Shown: one piece after another, positions 1 to 7,811 of the stretch
How positions within the stretch are numbered: the first letter of the stretch is position 1
Layout: each line of letters begins with the position of its first letter
Assembly (NCBI GenBank): GCA_002437305.1
Contig: DJOW01000031.1
Coordinates: forward strand, 1 to 29,935
Direction: 5' to 3'
Source of the DNA: Bacteroidales bacterium UBA6428
Lineage (GTDB): Bacteria; Bacteroidota; Bacteroidia; Bacteroidales; UBA932
Length of the DNA stretch: 29,935 nucleotides
Position numbers and translations under genes: made by a program
The notes under the pieces: generated by a model
What the model was told of the DNA's origin: nothing
Seen by the model: only the letters and a program-made list of their open reading frames with translations
Databases searched by the model: none

Positions 1-112
1 GACGTTAGGATGGTAGTTTACCTTTTATTTTACGGCCAGACATTAAATGAGTGTAAACGGGCGTCTGAAGAAGCAGAGGATTCTGTAGTTTAAAAGAATG
101 CGCATACGAAAG

Positions 113-143
113 TTGCGAATATCTTAGAGAAAGATTATCTTTG
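113..143 (+). promoter_or_regulatory. Putative Bacteroidetes-type promoter for the AAA ATPase gene
   Basis: A TTG at 113-115 is followed after 20 bases by TATCTTTG at 136-143, which fits the TAnnTTTG -7 box of the Bacteroidetes primary sigma factor. The ATG at 164 lies 20 bases after the box, so the leader would be short. The rest of 1-163 is A+T-rich and shows no other feature. This is a motif match only. Confidence 0.4.
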
Positions 144-163
144 AGAAAGATATTTATAACGCA

Positions 164-1567
164 ATGATTTTAAAGCAATTTTTAGATAGAGAATCAGATG
201 CTGCCAGGCTGCGTGAGGCTTTGGGAAGACAGGATGCGCAATTTATTGTCATTTATGGAAGAAGACGTATCGGCAAGTCTTCACTGATCAAGGAAGTAAT
301 AAACATCAAGAAAGACTTGTATTTCTTGAGTGATCAGACCGCAGAACAAAATCAGAGGGTGCTATTCTCCAGAATGGTATCTGAGCGCATTGAAGGATTT
401 GACAAAGTGATTTACCCGGATTGGGAAACCTTGTTCAGATCCTTGAATAATCAGCTGAAGGAAAGAATCACCGTTTGTCTTGACGAGTTTCCGTACATGG
501 TCAAAAGCTGTCCTGCTTTGCCATCCGTCATTCAGAAATTACTGAATCTGCGCATTTTGAAATTCAGTCTTATTCTTTGCGGATCCTCTCAACAGATGAT
601 GTACAGTTGCGTGCTTGACAAGAAGTCTCCGTTGTACGGGTTGGCTGATGAGATCATCAAGCTGCAGCCGATACCGGCAAGGTACATATCTGAAGCGCTG
701 GACTGTAACGCGGTTCAGGCTGTCACAGAATATTCCATCTGGGGTGGAATCCCACGATACTGGGAGCTAAGAAAAGATTATCGGGACAGCGAAACGGCTA
801 TAAGAAAGTTGTTGCTGGATATTCAGGGAATCCTCATGGAAGAACCCCAGAGACTGCTTCGCGATGACATGAGAGATGTGGTCCAATCCGCAACTCTTCT
901 CTCCATAATCGGTGAAGGCACAAATAAGATCTCTGAGATTGCCTCCCGTGCAGGAAAGCCCGCAAGTGAGATTACCGAGCCTCTCAAGAAATTGAGAGAT
1001 CTGGGCTACGTCCGTCGAGAGGTTCCGTTCGGAGAGAATGAAAAGAACAGCAAGAAAGGTCTTTACCATATTGACGATCCTCTGTTCAGATTTCATTATA
1101 AGTTTGTTTCCCCGTATGTCTCGCTGCTTGAATTGGGTTCAATAGATACTGTAATGGGTATCATCAAGGGGCAGCTCCCCTCTTTTACAGGAGAATGCTG
1201 GGAGCGGCTATGCCGGCGATTCGTAAGCGGACGAAACATAGATGGAGTCATTTATAATAGAGCTTCGCGCTGGTGGGGAAAAATTTTCAGAGACAATGAC
1301 ACTCAGGGGCAGATGGTTGAGCTTGATGTTGTCGCCGAGTCTCTGGACAAGAAGCATATCTTGATCGGAGAGTGCAAATGGACTGAATCGGAAGATGCGG
1401 TTTCATTGCGCCATAAGCTGCAGGGCATTACGCCATACCTTCCATTTGTGAAGAAAAGTCAGACCGTTCACATCTTCCTGTTCACGAAAGTCCTCCCTGA
1501 ACATTATGACCAGGCAAGAGTCTTCCTTCCCGAAGATGTGATGTACGCGTCCACTTTTCCGCATTGA
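164..1567 (+). CDS. AAA-family ATPase with DUF234 / PD-(D/E)XK-like C-terminal domain
   Basis: This 467-residue protein belongs to the 'archaeal-type' STAND/AAA ATPases (ATPase_2 plus DUF234), common in Bacteroidales but of unclear cellular role. The P-loop is YGRRRIGKS at about 31-39 and the Walker B is ITVCLDEF at 102-109. A sensor-like LCGSSQQMM follows near 138-146. After a winged-helix-like part (about 240-290), the segment HIDDPLFRFHYKF marks the DUF234 region. Near the C-terminus, ELDVVAE and ECKW give D388, E403 and K405, the D...ExK pattern of PD-(D/E)XK nucleases, so nuclease activity is possible but inferred. The last residues (STFPH) and the stop codon lie inside the left inverted repeat of the element at 1543-1981, so the original C-terminus was probably replaced by a few element-encoded residues. 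It stands alone with its own promoter, as expected for an accessory gene. Confidence 0.85.
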   Translation: MILKQFLDRESDAARLREALGRQDAQFIVIYGRRRIGKSSLIKEVINIKKDLYFLSDQTAEQNQRVLFSRMVSERIEGFDKVIYPDWETLFRSLNNQLKERITVCLDEFPYMVKSCPALPSVIQKLLNLRILKFSLILCGSSQQMMYSCVLDKKSPLYGLADEIIKLQPIPARYISEALDCNAVQAVTEYSIWGGIPRYWELRKDYRDSETAIRKLLLDIQGILMEEPQRLLRDDMRDVVQSATLLSIIGEGTNKISEIASRAGKPASEITEPLKKLRDLGYVRREVPFGENEKNSKKGLYHIDDPLFRFHYKFVSPYVSLLELGSIDTVMGIIKGQLPSFTGECWERLCRRFVSGRNIDGVIYNRASRWWGKIFRDNDTQGQMVELDVVAESLDKKHILIGECKWTESEDAVSLRHKLQGITPYLPFVKKSQTVHIFLFTKVLPEHYDQARVFLPEDVMYASTFPH

Positions 1568-1981
1568 GTTCTGAACAAGTCTGATCATCTTTGTCTCGAA
1601 TAAAAACACGAGTCTAAGATGAAGGGCCAACAATCAACTACGCGTTCGCGCTGAAGCACTACAACCAGAACGGCCGGGGCCGTTCGATGAAGAAATTCTG
1701 CGAGGAGGAGGAGTATGACTATGAGAAGTTCATGCGGTATTCACGCAGGGGAAAGAAAGAATACAGCGTCCTCAAGGAGGCCGACGAGAGCCTGTCGTCG
1801 GGCGGATTCATACCGCTGGTCGTGGATGGCGTACCGGAAGGAGCCCTCGGCATCCGTGACGTGCTGCCAGCATGTTATCTGCCAGTATAGCAGAAAATCA
1901 AAACAATCCAAAAAAAATAGGTTTAATGGAACCGCTGAAAATCAGCGGCAAGCGTCAGCTTGCGGAAAAGTGGACGCGTAC
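1543..1981. mobile_element. Remnant of an IS66-like insertion sequence (439 bp, inverted-repeat bounded)
   Basis: A perfect 21-bp inverted repeat bounds this stretch: 1543-1563 (starting GTACGCGTCCAC, ending TTCCGCA) and 1961-1981 (starting TGCGGAAAAG, ending GCGTAC). Its outer ends begin with GTA, similar to the GTAA start of IS66-family termini, and the interior holds a broken short ORF resembling an IS66 accessory ORF. Two more perfect hairpins lie next to the right end: CCGCTGA-AAA-TCAGCGG at 932-948 of the second kilobase (1932-1948), and GCAAGC-GTCA-GCTTGC at 1948-1963. No 8-bp target duplication is visible (GATGTGAT left, TGGAGCAA right). No transposase gene remains, so the element is internally deleted and would need help from elsewhere to move. 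The family name is tentative; the inverted repeat is certain. Confidence 0.6.
1618..1890 (+). pseudogene. Degenerate IS66-type accessory ORF fragment
   Basis: The open frame runs from just after a TAA at 1615-1617 to a stop at 1890. The only ATG (1687) is 23 codons in. The upstream codons also read as sensible protein (INYAFALKHYNQNG...), so the real start has been lost. The N-terminal pattern of an FCEEE-like helix, then YDYEKFMRYSRR, then GGFIPLVVD resembles the small first ORF of Bacteroidales IS66 elements, which has a helix-turn-helix region followed by an 'F.P..V' strand. After IRDVL the similarity ends abruptly at a stop, consistent with internal deletion. It lies wholly inside the 1543-1981 inverted-repeat element. 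I am fairly sure it is a remnant rather than a functional gene. The family assignment is from memory of such ORFs and is moderate. Confidence 0.5.
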
Positions 1982-2039
1982 TGGAGCAAGCGCTGCTCTC
2001 GCTGATCCATAGCTAACCTTAACAACTCATTTAGAAATC

Positions 2040-3212
2040 ATGAACCAGATCATTCTTGCCGCGCTCCTGGGAGCGGCGGCTTGCGGCATTGTGGCCGCCA
2101 TCTACCCGTTTGTGCTGCGGTATGCGATCAGGCACAACATTGTTGACAACCCGAACGCGCGGAAGCTTCAGAGGACACCGGTGCCGGTGTTCGGCGGAGT
2201 GGCTGTGTTCACCGGGGTGCTGCCGACCGTCGTAGCCACCGGCATATTCCTCAATGATCCTAAAGCGATCGTTGTGAACCTCTGCTCCATCACCATCATG
2301 CTGGCGATCGGGGTGTGGGACGACAGGAGGGACATCTCCGCCACATTCAGGTTTATCGTGGAAATCTTGGTTGTCTTTCTGATGATGCTGGCGGCCGGGA
2401 GCTCCATTGACGACTTCCACGGGCTCTGGGGGATTCACGGGATTCCTTGGTTCATTTCCTGGCCGTTATCAATCATAGCGGGAGTGGGAATCATCAACGC
2501 GATAAACCTCATAGACGGGGTGAACGGCTATTCCTCCGGGTACGGGATAATCTCATGCCTTCTGTTCGCGGTGTTTTTCTTCCACTGCGGGATGGTCACG
2601 CTTGCGTGCCTCGCGCTGATAGGGGCCGGAGCCCTGATTCCGTTCTTCCTGCACAATGTGTTCGGAGGCAAGTCAAAGATGTTCATCGGGGACGGAGGAA
2701 CGCTGATGATGGGGACTGCGATCGCATTCTTCGTGGCGAACTGCCTCTCGTCCGGAAGCCCGACCCGAAATTTGGAGGAACAGAACTTCGGGCTGATAGC
2801 CTTCACCCTGGCGGTTCTGAACATCCCGGTGTTCGACACTCTCCGCGTGATGTCCGTCAGAATCGCAAGAGGCCTCTCCCCTTTCCACCCTGACAAGACC
2901 CATCTGCACCACCTCTTCATCGACATGGGATTCTCCCACTCCGGCACCACGACAGCAATTCTTTCCATGAATATCCTGACGGTGCTGCTCTGGTTTCTTT
3001 CATGGAAGCTCGGTGCATCGATAGACCTCCAGACCTACATCGTCATCGCCCTCGGAATTATCGACACCTTCGGCTTCTACAAGTTCATGAGAATCCAAGC
3101 GGAACGTGATTCAAGAATATACAAGGCCATGCTCCACTTAGGCAGCCTCACCCACATCGGACACACCCGGTTCTGGCAGTTCATGCGGCGCAACATAGAC
3201 AGAATGTCATAA
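2040..3212 (+). CDS. WecA/TagO-like undecaprenyl-phosphate sugar-1-phosphate transferase (MraY family)
   Basis: This 390-residue integral membrane protein has about ten hydrophobic segments. The family transfers a UDP-activated N-acetylhexosamine 1-phosphate to undecaprenyl phosphate, starting lipid-linked glycan (O-antigen, capsule or teichoic-type) assembly at the inner face of the membrane. Family motifs appear in order: NPNARKLQRTPVPVFGG at 37-53, the acidic pair WDD at 93-95, NLIDGVNG at 156-163, FIGDGG at 215-220, and the substrate-loop motif HPDKTHLHH at 283-291. The spaced 'HLHH' and the extended loop point to the WecA/TagO/TuaF branch rather than to true MraY of peptidoglycan synthesis. 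The exact sugar cannot be told. It is followed 14 bases later by a small unknown gene and probably forms a two-gene operon with it. No clear TAnnTTTG promoter lies in the 58 bases between the IS remnant and the ATG. Confidence 0.9.
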   Translation: MNQIILAALLGAAACGIVAAIYPFVLRYAIRHNIVDNPNARKLQRTPVPVFGGVAVFTGVLPTVVATGIFLNDPKAIVVNLCSITIMLAIGVWDDRRDISATFRFIVEILVVFLMMLAAGSSIDDFHGLWGIHGIPWFISWPLSIIAGVGIINAINLIDGVNGYSSGYGIISCLLFAVFFFHCGMVTLACLALIGAGALIPFFLHNVFGGKSKMFIGDGGTLMMGTAIAFFVANCLSSGSPTRNLEEQNFGLIAFTLAVLNIPVFDTLRVMSVRIARGLSPFHPDKTHLHHLFIDMGFSHSGTTTAILSMNILTVLLWFLSWKLGASIDLQTYIVIALGIIDTFGFYKFMRIQAERDSRIYKAMLHLGSLTHIGHTRFWQFMRRNIDRMS

Positions 3213-3226
3213 AACAACAAGCAAAC

Positions 3227-3610
3227 ATGATCACAGTCAAACAATTCCTGGACGAGGGCATTGGCAGGGCGCTTGAAAGGGAAAGATGCAACGACAGCAG
3301 AATTTACCTGTACCATGTAAATGATTCATGGTCGGCGGTGGAGAAATCCGCCTACTTTCTGTCACGATTGGTTGCCTGCGATGTCATCTCACTTCTTGTC
3401 AAAGCCAGCGACAGGGTTCCTGACGGGCAGATCCTGCTGGCAAGCGTGTCAGACACCCAACTTGACCGCGCGAAAAAAAACTGCTCCGTCATGAAGCCCG
3501 ACAGCGACCACATCATCCTGAAGCCGATGATGGTCCCCGGACATTTCGCGGAATGGAGACAGGAGAGCATCATCGAGGATCCTGACGAGGATGACATTGA
3601 AGAAGACTAA
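3227..3610 (+). CDS. Hypothetical protein, 127 aa, with acidic C-terminal tail
   Basis: I do not recognise this protein. It starts MITVKQFLDEGIGRAL, has a central stretch with hydrophobic strands (VISLLVKAS, GQILLASVS, HIILKPMMV) suggesting a small alpha/beta fold, and ends in a very acidic tail (EDPDEDDIEED). There is no signal peptide or membrane helix, so it is probably cytoplasmic. Third codon positions are G+C-rich, as in neighbouring real genes, and its start is 14 bases after the WecA-like gene, so the two are likely co-transcribed. It converges on rlmI with only 11 bases between the stops. Function unknown. Confidence 0.75.
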   Translation: MITVKQFLDEGIGRALERERCNDSRIYLYHVNDSWSAVEKSAYFLSRLVACDVISLLVKASDRVPDGQILLASVSDTQLDRAKKNCSVMKPDSDHIILKPMMVPGHFAEWRQESIIEDPDEDDIEED

Positions 3611-3621
3611 CCTGGAACACG

Positions 3622-4824
3622 CTACTCCACGTAGAGCAGCAAACCTTTAAGATACTCACCTTCCGGGTGATAGATGTTCACGGCATGATCCGCCGGCTGA
3701 TTGAGGCGGTCAAGGATCCTCACACTGCGTCCAGTCTGTGCGGCGGCGGAGAAGACAGCCAGGGAAAACGCCTCCTTGTCTACGACCTGAGAGCAGCTGA
3801 ACGTGAACACAACGCCGCCTGGAGCCACCTTTGAGATGGCTGCGGCGTTAAGCCTCTGGTAGGCGCGGAGAGCGTTGCTCAACGCTCCCCTGTGCTTGGC
3901 GAAAGCCGGAGGATCTACGATCATCAGGTCGTACTTGTCCTCCGGGACGGCACGTAGGAAATCGAGGGCGTCAGCGCAGTAGCCGGTGTGCGCCGCCGGT
4001 TCGAACCCGTTAAGCAAGATGTTCCTCTCCACAAGGTCCATCGCCTTACGGGAACTGTCAACAGAATCCACGTGCGCGGCTCCGCAGCCAAGGGCATAGA
4101 CCGAAAAACCGCCGGTGTAGCAGAAGAGATTCAGCACATTGCGGCCTCGGGAATATCTTCCCACAAGTGCCCGGTTGTCCCTCTGGTCAAGAAAGAATCC
4201 CGTTTTCTGACCCTCGGTCCAGTTCACAAAGAACTTGTGGCCATTCTCAAGGACGATTTGCTCATCGTCCGAAAATCCCTCTGAACGATAAAGATAACCG
4301 TCAACGAGTTCCAGGCCGGCCTTGAAAGGGGCTGTGCCTGAGCTTTTGTCGTAGACTGCCTTAAGCGACGGCCCGTAGACGGACTTCAAGGCCTCGCTTA
4401 TCGCCCCCTTCGCGCGGAACATTCCGACCGAATGAGCCTGCATGACGCAGATTCCGTCATAATAGTCTATTATCAGGCCGGGAAGGCCGTCACCCTCTCC
4501 GTGGACCAGTCGATAGCAATTGGTGTCTTTCGATCCTGAAAGTCCCGCGGCGATGCGGACGCGCAGAGCGCGGGCGATCATATTCCTCCAAAAATCAGGA
4601 GAAAGGACATCCTCTCCGGCAAAGCTTAGAACGCGCACCGCTATCGAGCCGACCTGATAGTGGCCGTAAGCCAGAAACTCACCGCTCTGGGAGAACACCC
4701 CGACAATGTCCCCTTCCGCCGGCTCCCCCACAATCTGGGCGATAGCGCCGGAAAAGACCCATGGATGGAATCTACGGAGAGAGTCCTCCCTACCTTTTTT
4801 TAGTATTATCTTTGTCATTTTCAT
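3622..4824 (-). CDS. rlmI: 23S rRNA (cytosine-C5)-methyltransferase RlmI
   Basis: The enzyme methylates C5 of a cytosine in 23S rRNA (C1962 in E. coli numbering) using S-adenosylmethionine. The 400-residue length is usual for the family. An N-terminal PUA domain (about 4-75; KKGREDSLRRFHPWVFSGAI) is followed by a linking domain with GEGDGLPGLIIDYYDG (109-124) and by GQKTGFFLDQR (205-215). The Rossmann methyltransferase core has NLFCYTGGFSVYAL (232-245) as the SAM-binding loop, DPPAFAKH (304-311) as motif IV, and TFSCSQ with C344. The ORF start at 4824 overlaps the upstream exonuclease gene by 35 bases. A second ATG two codons later (4818) is equally possible. The overlap suggests translational coupling. 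It is the last gene of a three-gene minus-strand operon. Confidence 0.92.
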   Translation of the reverse strand: MKMTKIILKKGREDSLRRFHPWVFSGAIAQIVGEPAEGDIVGVFSQSGEFLAYGHYQVGSIAVRVLSFAGEDVLSPDFWRNMIARALRVRIAAGLSGSKDTNCYRLVHGEGDGLPGLIIDYYDGICVMQAHSVGMFRAKGAISEALKSVYGPSLKAVYDKSSGTAPFKAGLELVDGYLYRSEGFSDDEQIVLENGHKFFVNWTEGQKTGFFLDQRDNRALVGRYSRGRNVLNLFCYTGGFSVYALGCGAAHVDSVDSSRKAMDLVERNILLNGFEPAAHTGYCADALDFLRAVPEDKYDLMIVDPPAFAKHRGALSNALRAYQRLNAAAISKVAPGGVVFTFSCSQVVDKEAFSLAVFSAAAQTGRSVRILDRLNQPADHAVNIYHPEGEYLKGLLLYVE

Positions 4825-5458
4825 TGTGTTTTGGAGGATTTGGAAGCATCTGCTCAGGTGTCAGCGGGTTCTTCTGCGACTCCTTCAGCCGAAAGTACAT
4901 CTCACGGCAGATCCAGGCGTCGGTCGCGGCATAGGCCTGCTGCGAGTCCGAAAGCACATCCGCCTCCCAATTGGACAGTTGCTGGGCCTTTGAGATGCGG
5001 ACCCCAAGGATGATGGCGGCCATCTTTTTGACACTCTTGTCCTTGATGCCATATTCCCAGACCATTTTCTGGAGGTCCACAAAAGACTTTGGCTCAAAAT
5101 CGTGGTGCTTCCTAAGACCTCTGACATCGTCAGTGACAGCAGCGCCGACTTTTATTATCTCCTTGTCGCCAAGAATCCTTCGAAGAGGCTTCGGGATTCC
5201 TCCCATCAGCTTGACCCTGAACAGAAAGGCTCTATCCTTTCCAGAAAGCTGAAGCAGGGACACGCCATAGTGCGGCTGGTCCGCCGAGAAACATGGCCGG
5301 GACTCTGTGTCGAAACCTATGACCTTCTGCTTCCTCAGATAGGAAATCGCCTTGAGAAATTCGAATCCCTGACTGTCTATCACTTTGATCTTTCCAGGAA
5401 AACTGGATGGTTCCAGCAGCTCTATGTCTTCCGGACTAATGGTTATTTTGTACGACAT
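4790..5458 (-). CDS. 3'-5' exonuclease domain protein (DEDDy, RNase D-like)
   Basis: This predicted 222-residue protein carries a DnaQ/RNase D-type 3'-5' exonuclease fold. The acidic metal-binding residues can be placed: D50 and E52 in IGFDTESRP, D110/D111 in GAAVTDDVRGL, and the YxxxD pair Y176/D180 in AYAATDAW, giving the DEDDy class. It lacks the HRDC domain of classical RNase D, and resembles the short stand-alone exonuclease found next to rlmI-like genes in Bacteroidetes. The substrate could be RNA or DNA. I chose the ATG at 5458 (MSYKITISPEDIELL); the frame stays open to 5566, but that extension lies within the preceding lipoprotein gene and looks unlike this family. It overlaps the lipoprotein stop by 23 bases and the rlmI start by 35 bases. 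Confidence 0.85.
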   Translation of the reverse strand: MSYKITISPEDIELLEPSSFPGKIKVIDSQGFEFLKAISYLRKQKVIGFDTESRPCFSADQPHYGVSLLQLSGKDRAFLFRVKLMGGIPKPLRRILGDKEIIKVGAAVTDDVRGLRKHHDFEPKSFVDLQKMVWEYGIKDKSVKKMAAIILGVRISKAQQLSNWEADVLSDSQQAYAATDAWICREMYFRLKESQKNPLTPEQMLPNPPKHNENDKDNTKKR

Positions 5459-6212
5459 AAGAATAATAAGTGTTTGGAGCCAGGATCCCGACCGTGTCAG
5501 GGAAAGAGGCTGGAACGAGGCTGTCCACGAAAGGCCTGATGGAGAAAGACCGGCCTGAAGAGTCATCGGAGGCCATGAACAATTTCGCGGAAGGATAGGA
5601 GATGTTGTGGGTGAACATATTCCTTTCCCTCATTGTCCGGAAGCTTGTCCGGGTCAGGGAGACGGTTGTGTCAGAGGAGCTTATCACTGGAACCGGGCAG
5701 CCGATCCTCTCGAAAAGGTCAACGACATCGTCACCGCCGTATTCGGAAAGCGCCGGTGAGCAGATGAGCAGAATCTTGCAACGGAACGGGTTCCTGAGCG
5801 CGGCCACCGCGCCTTTTACCGCCAACTCACGCAGCGAGGCCTCGGCGCCTTTTTCCGCAGGAAGTATTGAGCCGGCTGTGTCAGCGAAGTTCAGGATTGA
5901 CACTATGGTCTCGCCGGCGAAATCAGGCAATCCGTCGCTGACATTCCTTGCGTCAATGTTGTCGAACTCGTCGCAGATCATCATCCTTTCACTAAGCCGC
6001 AGGCATCCCCGCGGATCTCCGACAATGACAAGAGCCCCCGACTGCTTGCCGTTGCTTTCCGCCAACGTCTTCAACTCCGGAAGCGAATCGGTCAGGAGAG
6101 CGTTGACATAGGCTATCGTCCGGTAGCCGTTCTCGACCCGCCTCGAACAGCTGAACGCCGCAATGACGGATGAAATCAGGAATATGAGCGTAAAAAATCT
6201 CTTCTCCACCAT
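5436..6212 (-). CDS. Hypothetical lipoprotein, 258 aa
   Basis: The N-terminus MVEKRFFTLIFLISSVIAAFSC is a lipoprotein signal with the lipobox cysteine at position 22, so the mature protein is predicted to be anchored in an envelope membrane. The mature part has alternating hydrophobic strands (SGALVIVGD, CKILLICSP, VGILAPNTYY) suggesting an alpha/beta fold, but I recognise no family. It is the first gene of a minus-strand operon. Its 3' end overlaps the exonuclease start by 23 bases, so the three genes are likely translated together. A TACCTTTG -7 box lies 66 bases upstream. Function unknown. Confidence 0.75.
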   Translation of the reverse strand: MVEKRFFTLIFLISSVIAAFSCSRRVENGYRTIAYVNALLTDSLPELKTLAESNGKQSGALVIVGDPRGCLRLSERMMICDEFDNIDARNVSDGLPDFAGETIVSILNFADTAGSILPAEKGAEASLRELAVKGAVAALRNPFRCKILLICSPALSEYGGDDVVDLFERIGCPVPVISSSDTTVSLTRTSFRTMRERNMFTHNISYPSAKLFMASDDSSGRSFSIRPFVDSLVPASFPDTVGILAPNTYYSYVVQNNH

Positions 6213-6278
6213 CTAATAATTTCCAGACAGCAAGACCATCCGGAATGATCAAATTACACAGTTAATTATTTCTGAGTG

Positions 6279-6286
6279 CAAAGGTA
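6279..6286 (-). promoter_or_regulatory. Putative -7 box (TACCTTTG) for the lipoprotein-exonuclease-rlmI operon
   Basis: Read on the minus strand the bases are TACCTTTGCA, an exact TAnnTTTG match with the GC that often follows it here. It precedes the lipoprotein ATG (6212) by 66 bases. No clear TTG -33 element was found at the usual distance. Confidence 0.45.
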
Positions 6287-6418
6287 AAAAAATCTTCACT
6301 ATCTTTGAACACAGCCGCACATAAAACACCATCGCAAGACGGTTGAAACAGCCAAAAAATCGGATCCGCCAGCTATCCTGCACGGGACGCGCCGCAGGCC
6401 GGGGAAGGCCGCGCCCGG

Positions 6419-7054
6419 TCATATTCCCAAAACCTCGCGGATCTTGGGGATCAGGAGTGAGAGGACATATTCATACTCCATGAAGTGGGTGCCGTCGTAG
6501 AGGGTCCAGGTGCCGTCGCCGAAGTACTTTTTCCAGGTCCGGATCGAGACGATGCCGCTGCGGCGGTAATGGTCACGGGTGCCGAAAAAAGCGTGGAAAT
6601 AGTCTTTGCTTCCCTCTCGCGGTGTGTTCAGCATGGCGTCATCAAGAACCTTTCCCCATTTATTCAAAGGCTTGAAAGTGAAATGAAGCTTCTGCCGGTC
6701 TCCGGGACGGGGCTGATAGATCCTGTCAAAGAGAGCCGTGACGCCCGGGATCACTGTCAGCCATGCCAATGCCGTGAAATATCGCGGAGCATTAAGTGAC
6801 GGAGAGACAAAAAGATGTGGATACCCTCTCAGCGCGATCGCGTGCGTGGCGCCCATGCTCTCCCCTATCACAAGATCCGGACTGACCTCCGCAGCCCAAG
6901 CCAACAGCTGATTCCGAGCGATTTCCGGATCAAAATCGTAGGTTCTGATGACGACCTCGAAATCCGGACCGAGGTTATCCTTAAGAATGGACGGGATGCG
7001 GCTGTCTCCGCCCCCGCCCATTCCATGCACATAAAGGATGACGTACCTGGCCAT
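6419..7054 (-). CDS. Small alpha/beta hydrolase
   Basis: The 211-residue protein begins MARYVILYVHGMGGGGDSRIP, where HGMGGGG is the oxyanion-loop region of alpha/beta hydrolases. The nucleophile elbow is GESMG at 64-68 with S66 as the predicted nucleophile. H190 in DGTHFMEYEY is a good candidate for the catalytic histidine and D161 (FFGTRDHY) for the acid. There is no signal peptide, so it is probably cytoplasmic. The fold resembles YqiA/RBBP9-like esterases, but the substrate cannot be inferred. I chose the ATG at 7054, four bases after the pssA stop, over the 19-codon extension to 7111 that lies inside pssA. It is the last gene of the cluster and may be co-transcribed with pssA. Confidence 0.8.
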   Translation of the reverse strand: MARYVILYVHGMGGGGDSRIPSILKDNLGPDFEVVIRTYDFDPEIARNQLLAWAAEVSPDLVIGESMGATHAIALRGYPHLFVSPSLNAPRYFTALAWLTVIPGVTALFDRIYQPRPGDRQKLHFTFKPLNKWGKVLDDAMLNTPREGSKDYFHAFFGTRDHYRRSGIVSIRTWKKYFGDGTWTLYDGTHFMEYEYVLSLLIPKIREVLGI

Positions 7055-7058
7055 CGCG

Positions 7059-7781
7059 CTACTTTTTAGCCGCCCGGCCTCCCATCGCCAGATTGACGAG
7101 GATGTAGCCAAGAAAACCGGCCAGGAAGACGAAAGACCAGTGGGCGCGTCCGACCAAGGCTATCACTACCGACAGCGCCACGATGACCAGAAAGGCGATC
7201 CTCTTGGACACTTCAAGTCCCGTGGCCTTCTTTCCGCCGCCGAACTTCATCGAGAACATCGGGATCTCGCTGACCAGCAAGAAGCTGAGGATCAAAGACA
7301 CAGCCGGAATGAAGACAGGACCCGAGCACCAATGGGCCAAAAAGCAGTCAGGCCTCACCGTCACCAGCGTCGCAAGCGAACCGCAGATCATCGCGGCGGC
7401 AGGGGTCGGAAGCCCGATGAAACTGTCATGCTGGCGCTCGTCAAGGTTGAACTTGGCAAGTCTCAACGCGGAAAAAGCCGCAAGGACAAGCGGCAAGAAT
7501 CTCAAGACCGTGATGTCCGTTCCGCAGACCTTGTAAAGCATCACGGCGGGAAGGACCCCGAAACTGACGTCATCCGCCAGAGAGTCCAACTCCTTTCCTA
7601 TCTCCGAATATGCCTTCAGAAGCCTTGCGGCCAGTCCATCGCAGAAATCAAAGACAGCGGCAAGGATCATCAGGCTGAACGCAAGCTCCAGCCTGCCGTC
7701 CAAAGAAGCGATTACCCCCAGAACTCCGCAGAGGAGGTTCATAGAGGTAACCGTGTTGGGAATGTGTTTAATGATTGTCAT
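7059..7781 (-). CDS. pssA: CDP-diacylglycerol--serine O-phosphatidyltransferase
   Basis: The enzyme makes phosphatidylserine from CDP-diacylglycerol and serine, the precursor of phosphatidylethanolamine, in the inner membrane. The 240-residue protein has about seven hydrophobic segments. The CDP-alcohol phosphotransferase signature is complete: D45xxD48-G49xxA52-R53, then G62xxxD66xxxD70 (DFCDGLAAR ... EIGKELDSLAD). The N-terminus KHIPNTVTSMNLLCGVLGV is typical of PssA. There are 30 bases between the upstream peptidase gene and this ATG, and 4 bases to the downstream hydrolase, so they probably share a transcript. No psd (phosphatidylserine decarboxylase) gene is in the window. Confidence 0.93.
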   Translation of the reverse strand: MTIIKHIPNTVTSMNLLCGVLGVIASLDGRLELAFSLMILAAVFDFCDGLAARLLKAYSEIGKELDSLADDVSFGVLPAVMLYKVCGTDITVLRFLPLVLAAFSALRLAKFNLDERQHDSFIGLPTPAAAMICGSLATLVTVRPDCFLAHWCSGPVFIPAVSLILSFLLVSEIPMFSMKFGGGKKATGLEVSKRIAFLVIVALSVVIALVGRAHWSFVFLAGFLGYILVNLAMGGRAAKK

Positions 7782-7811
7782 TTACAAATCCTATTCTTAG
7801 ACAACGCACGC

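Noticed and set aside
1687..1890. 67-codon ORF as a stand-alone gene
   Set aside because: Protein-like codons continue upstream of the ATG without another start, and it lies inside an inverted-repeat element.
5459..5566. 36-codon N-terminal extension of the exonuclease
   Set aside because: It lies inside the lipoprotein gene and does not resemble the family; ATG 5458 begins the conserved domain.
6348..6368. Similarity between GGATCCGCCAGCTATCC near 6362 and GGATCCGCCACTATCC near 20579
   Set aside because: Only about 16 bases with a gap; could be chance, and no structure common to both places was found.
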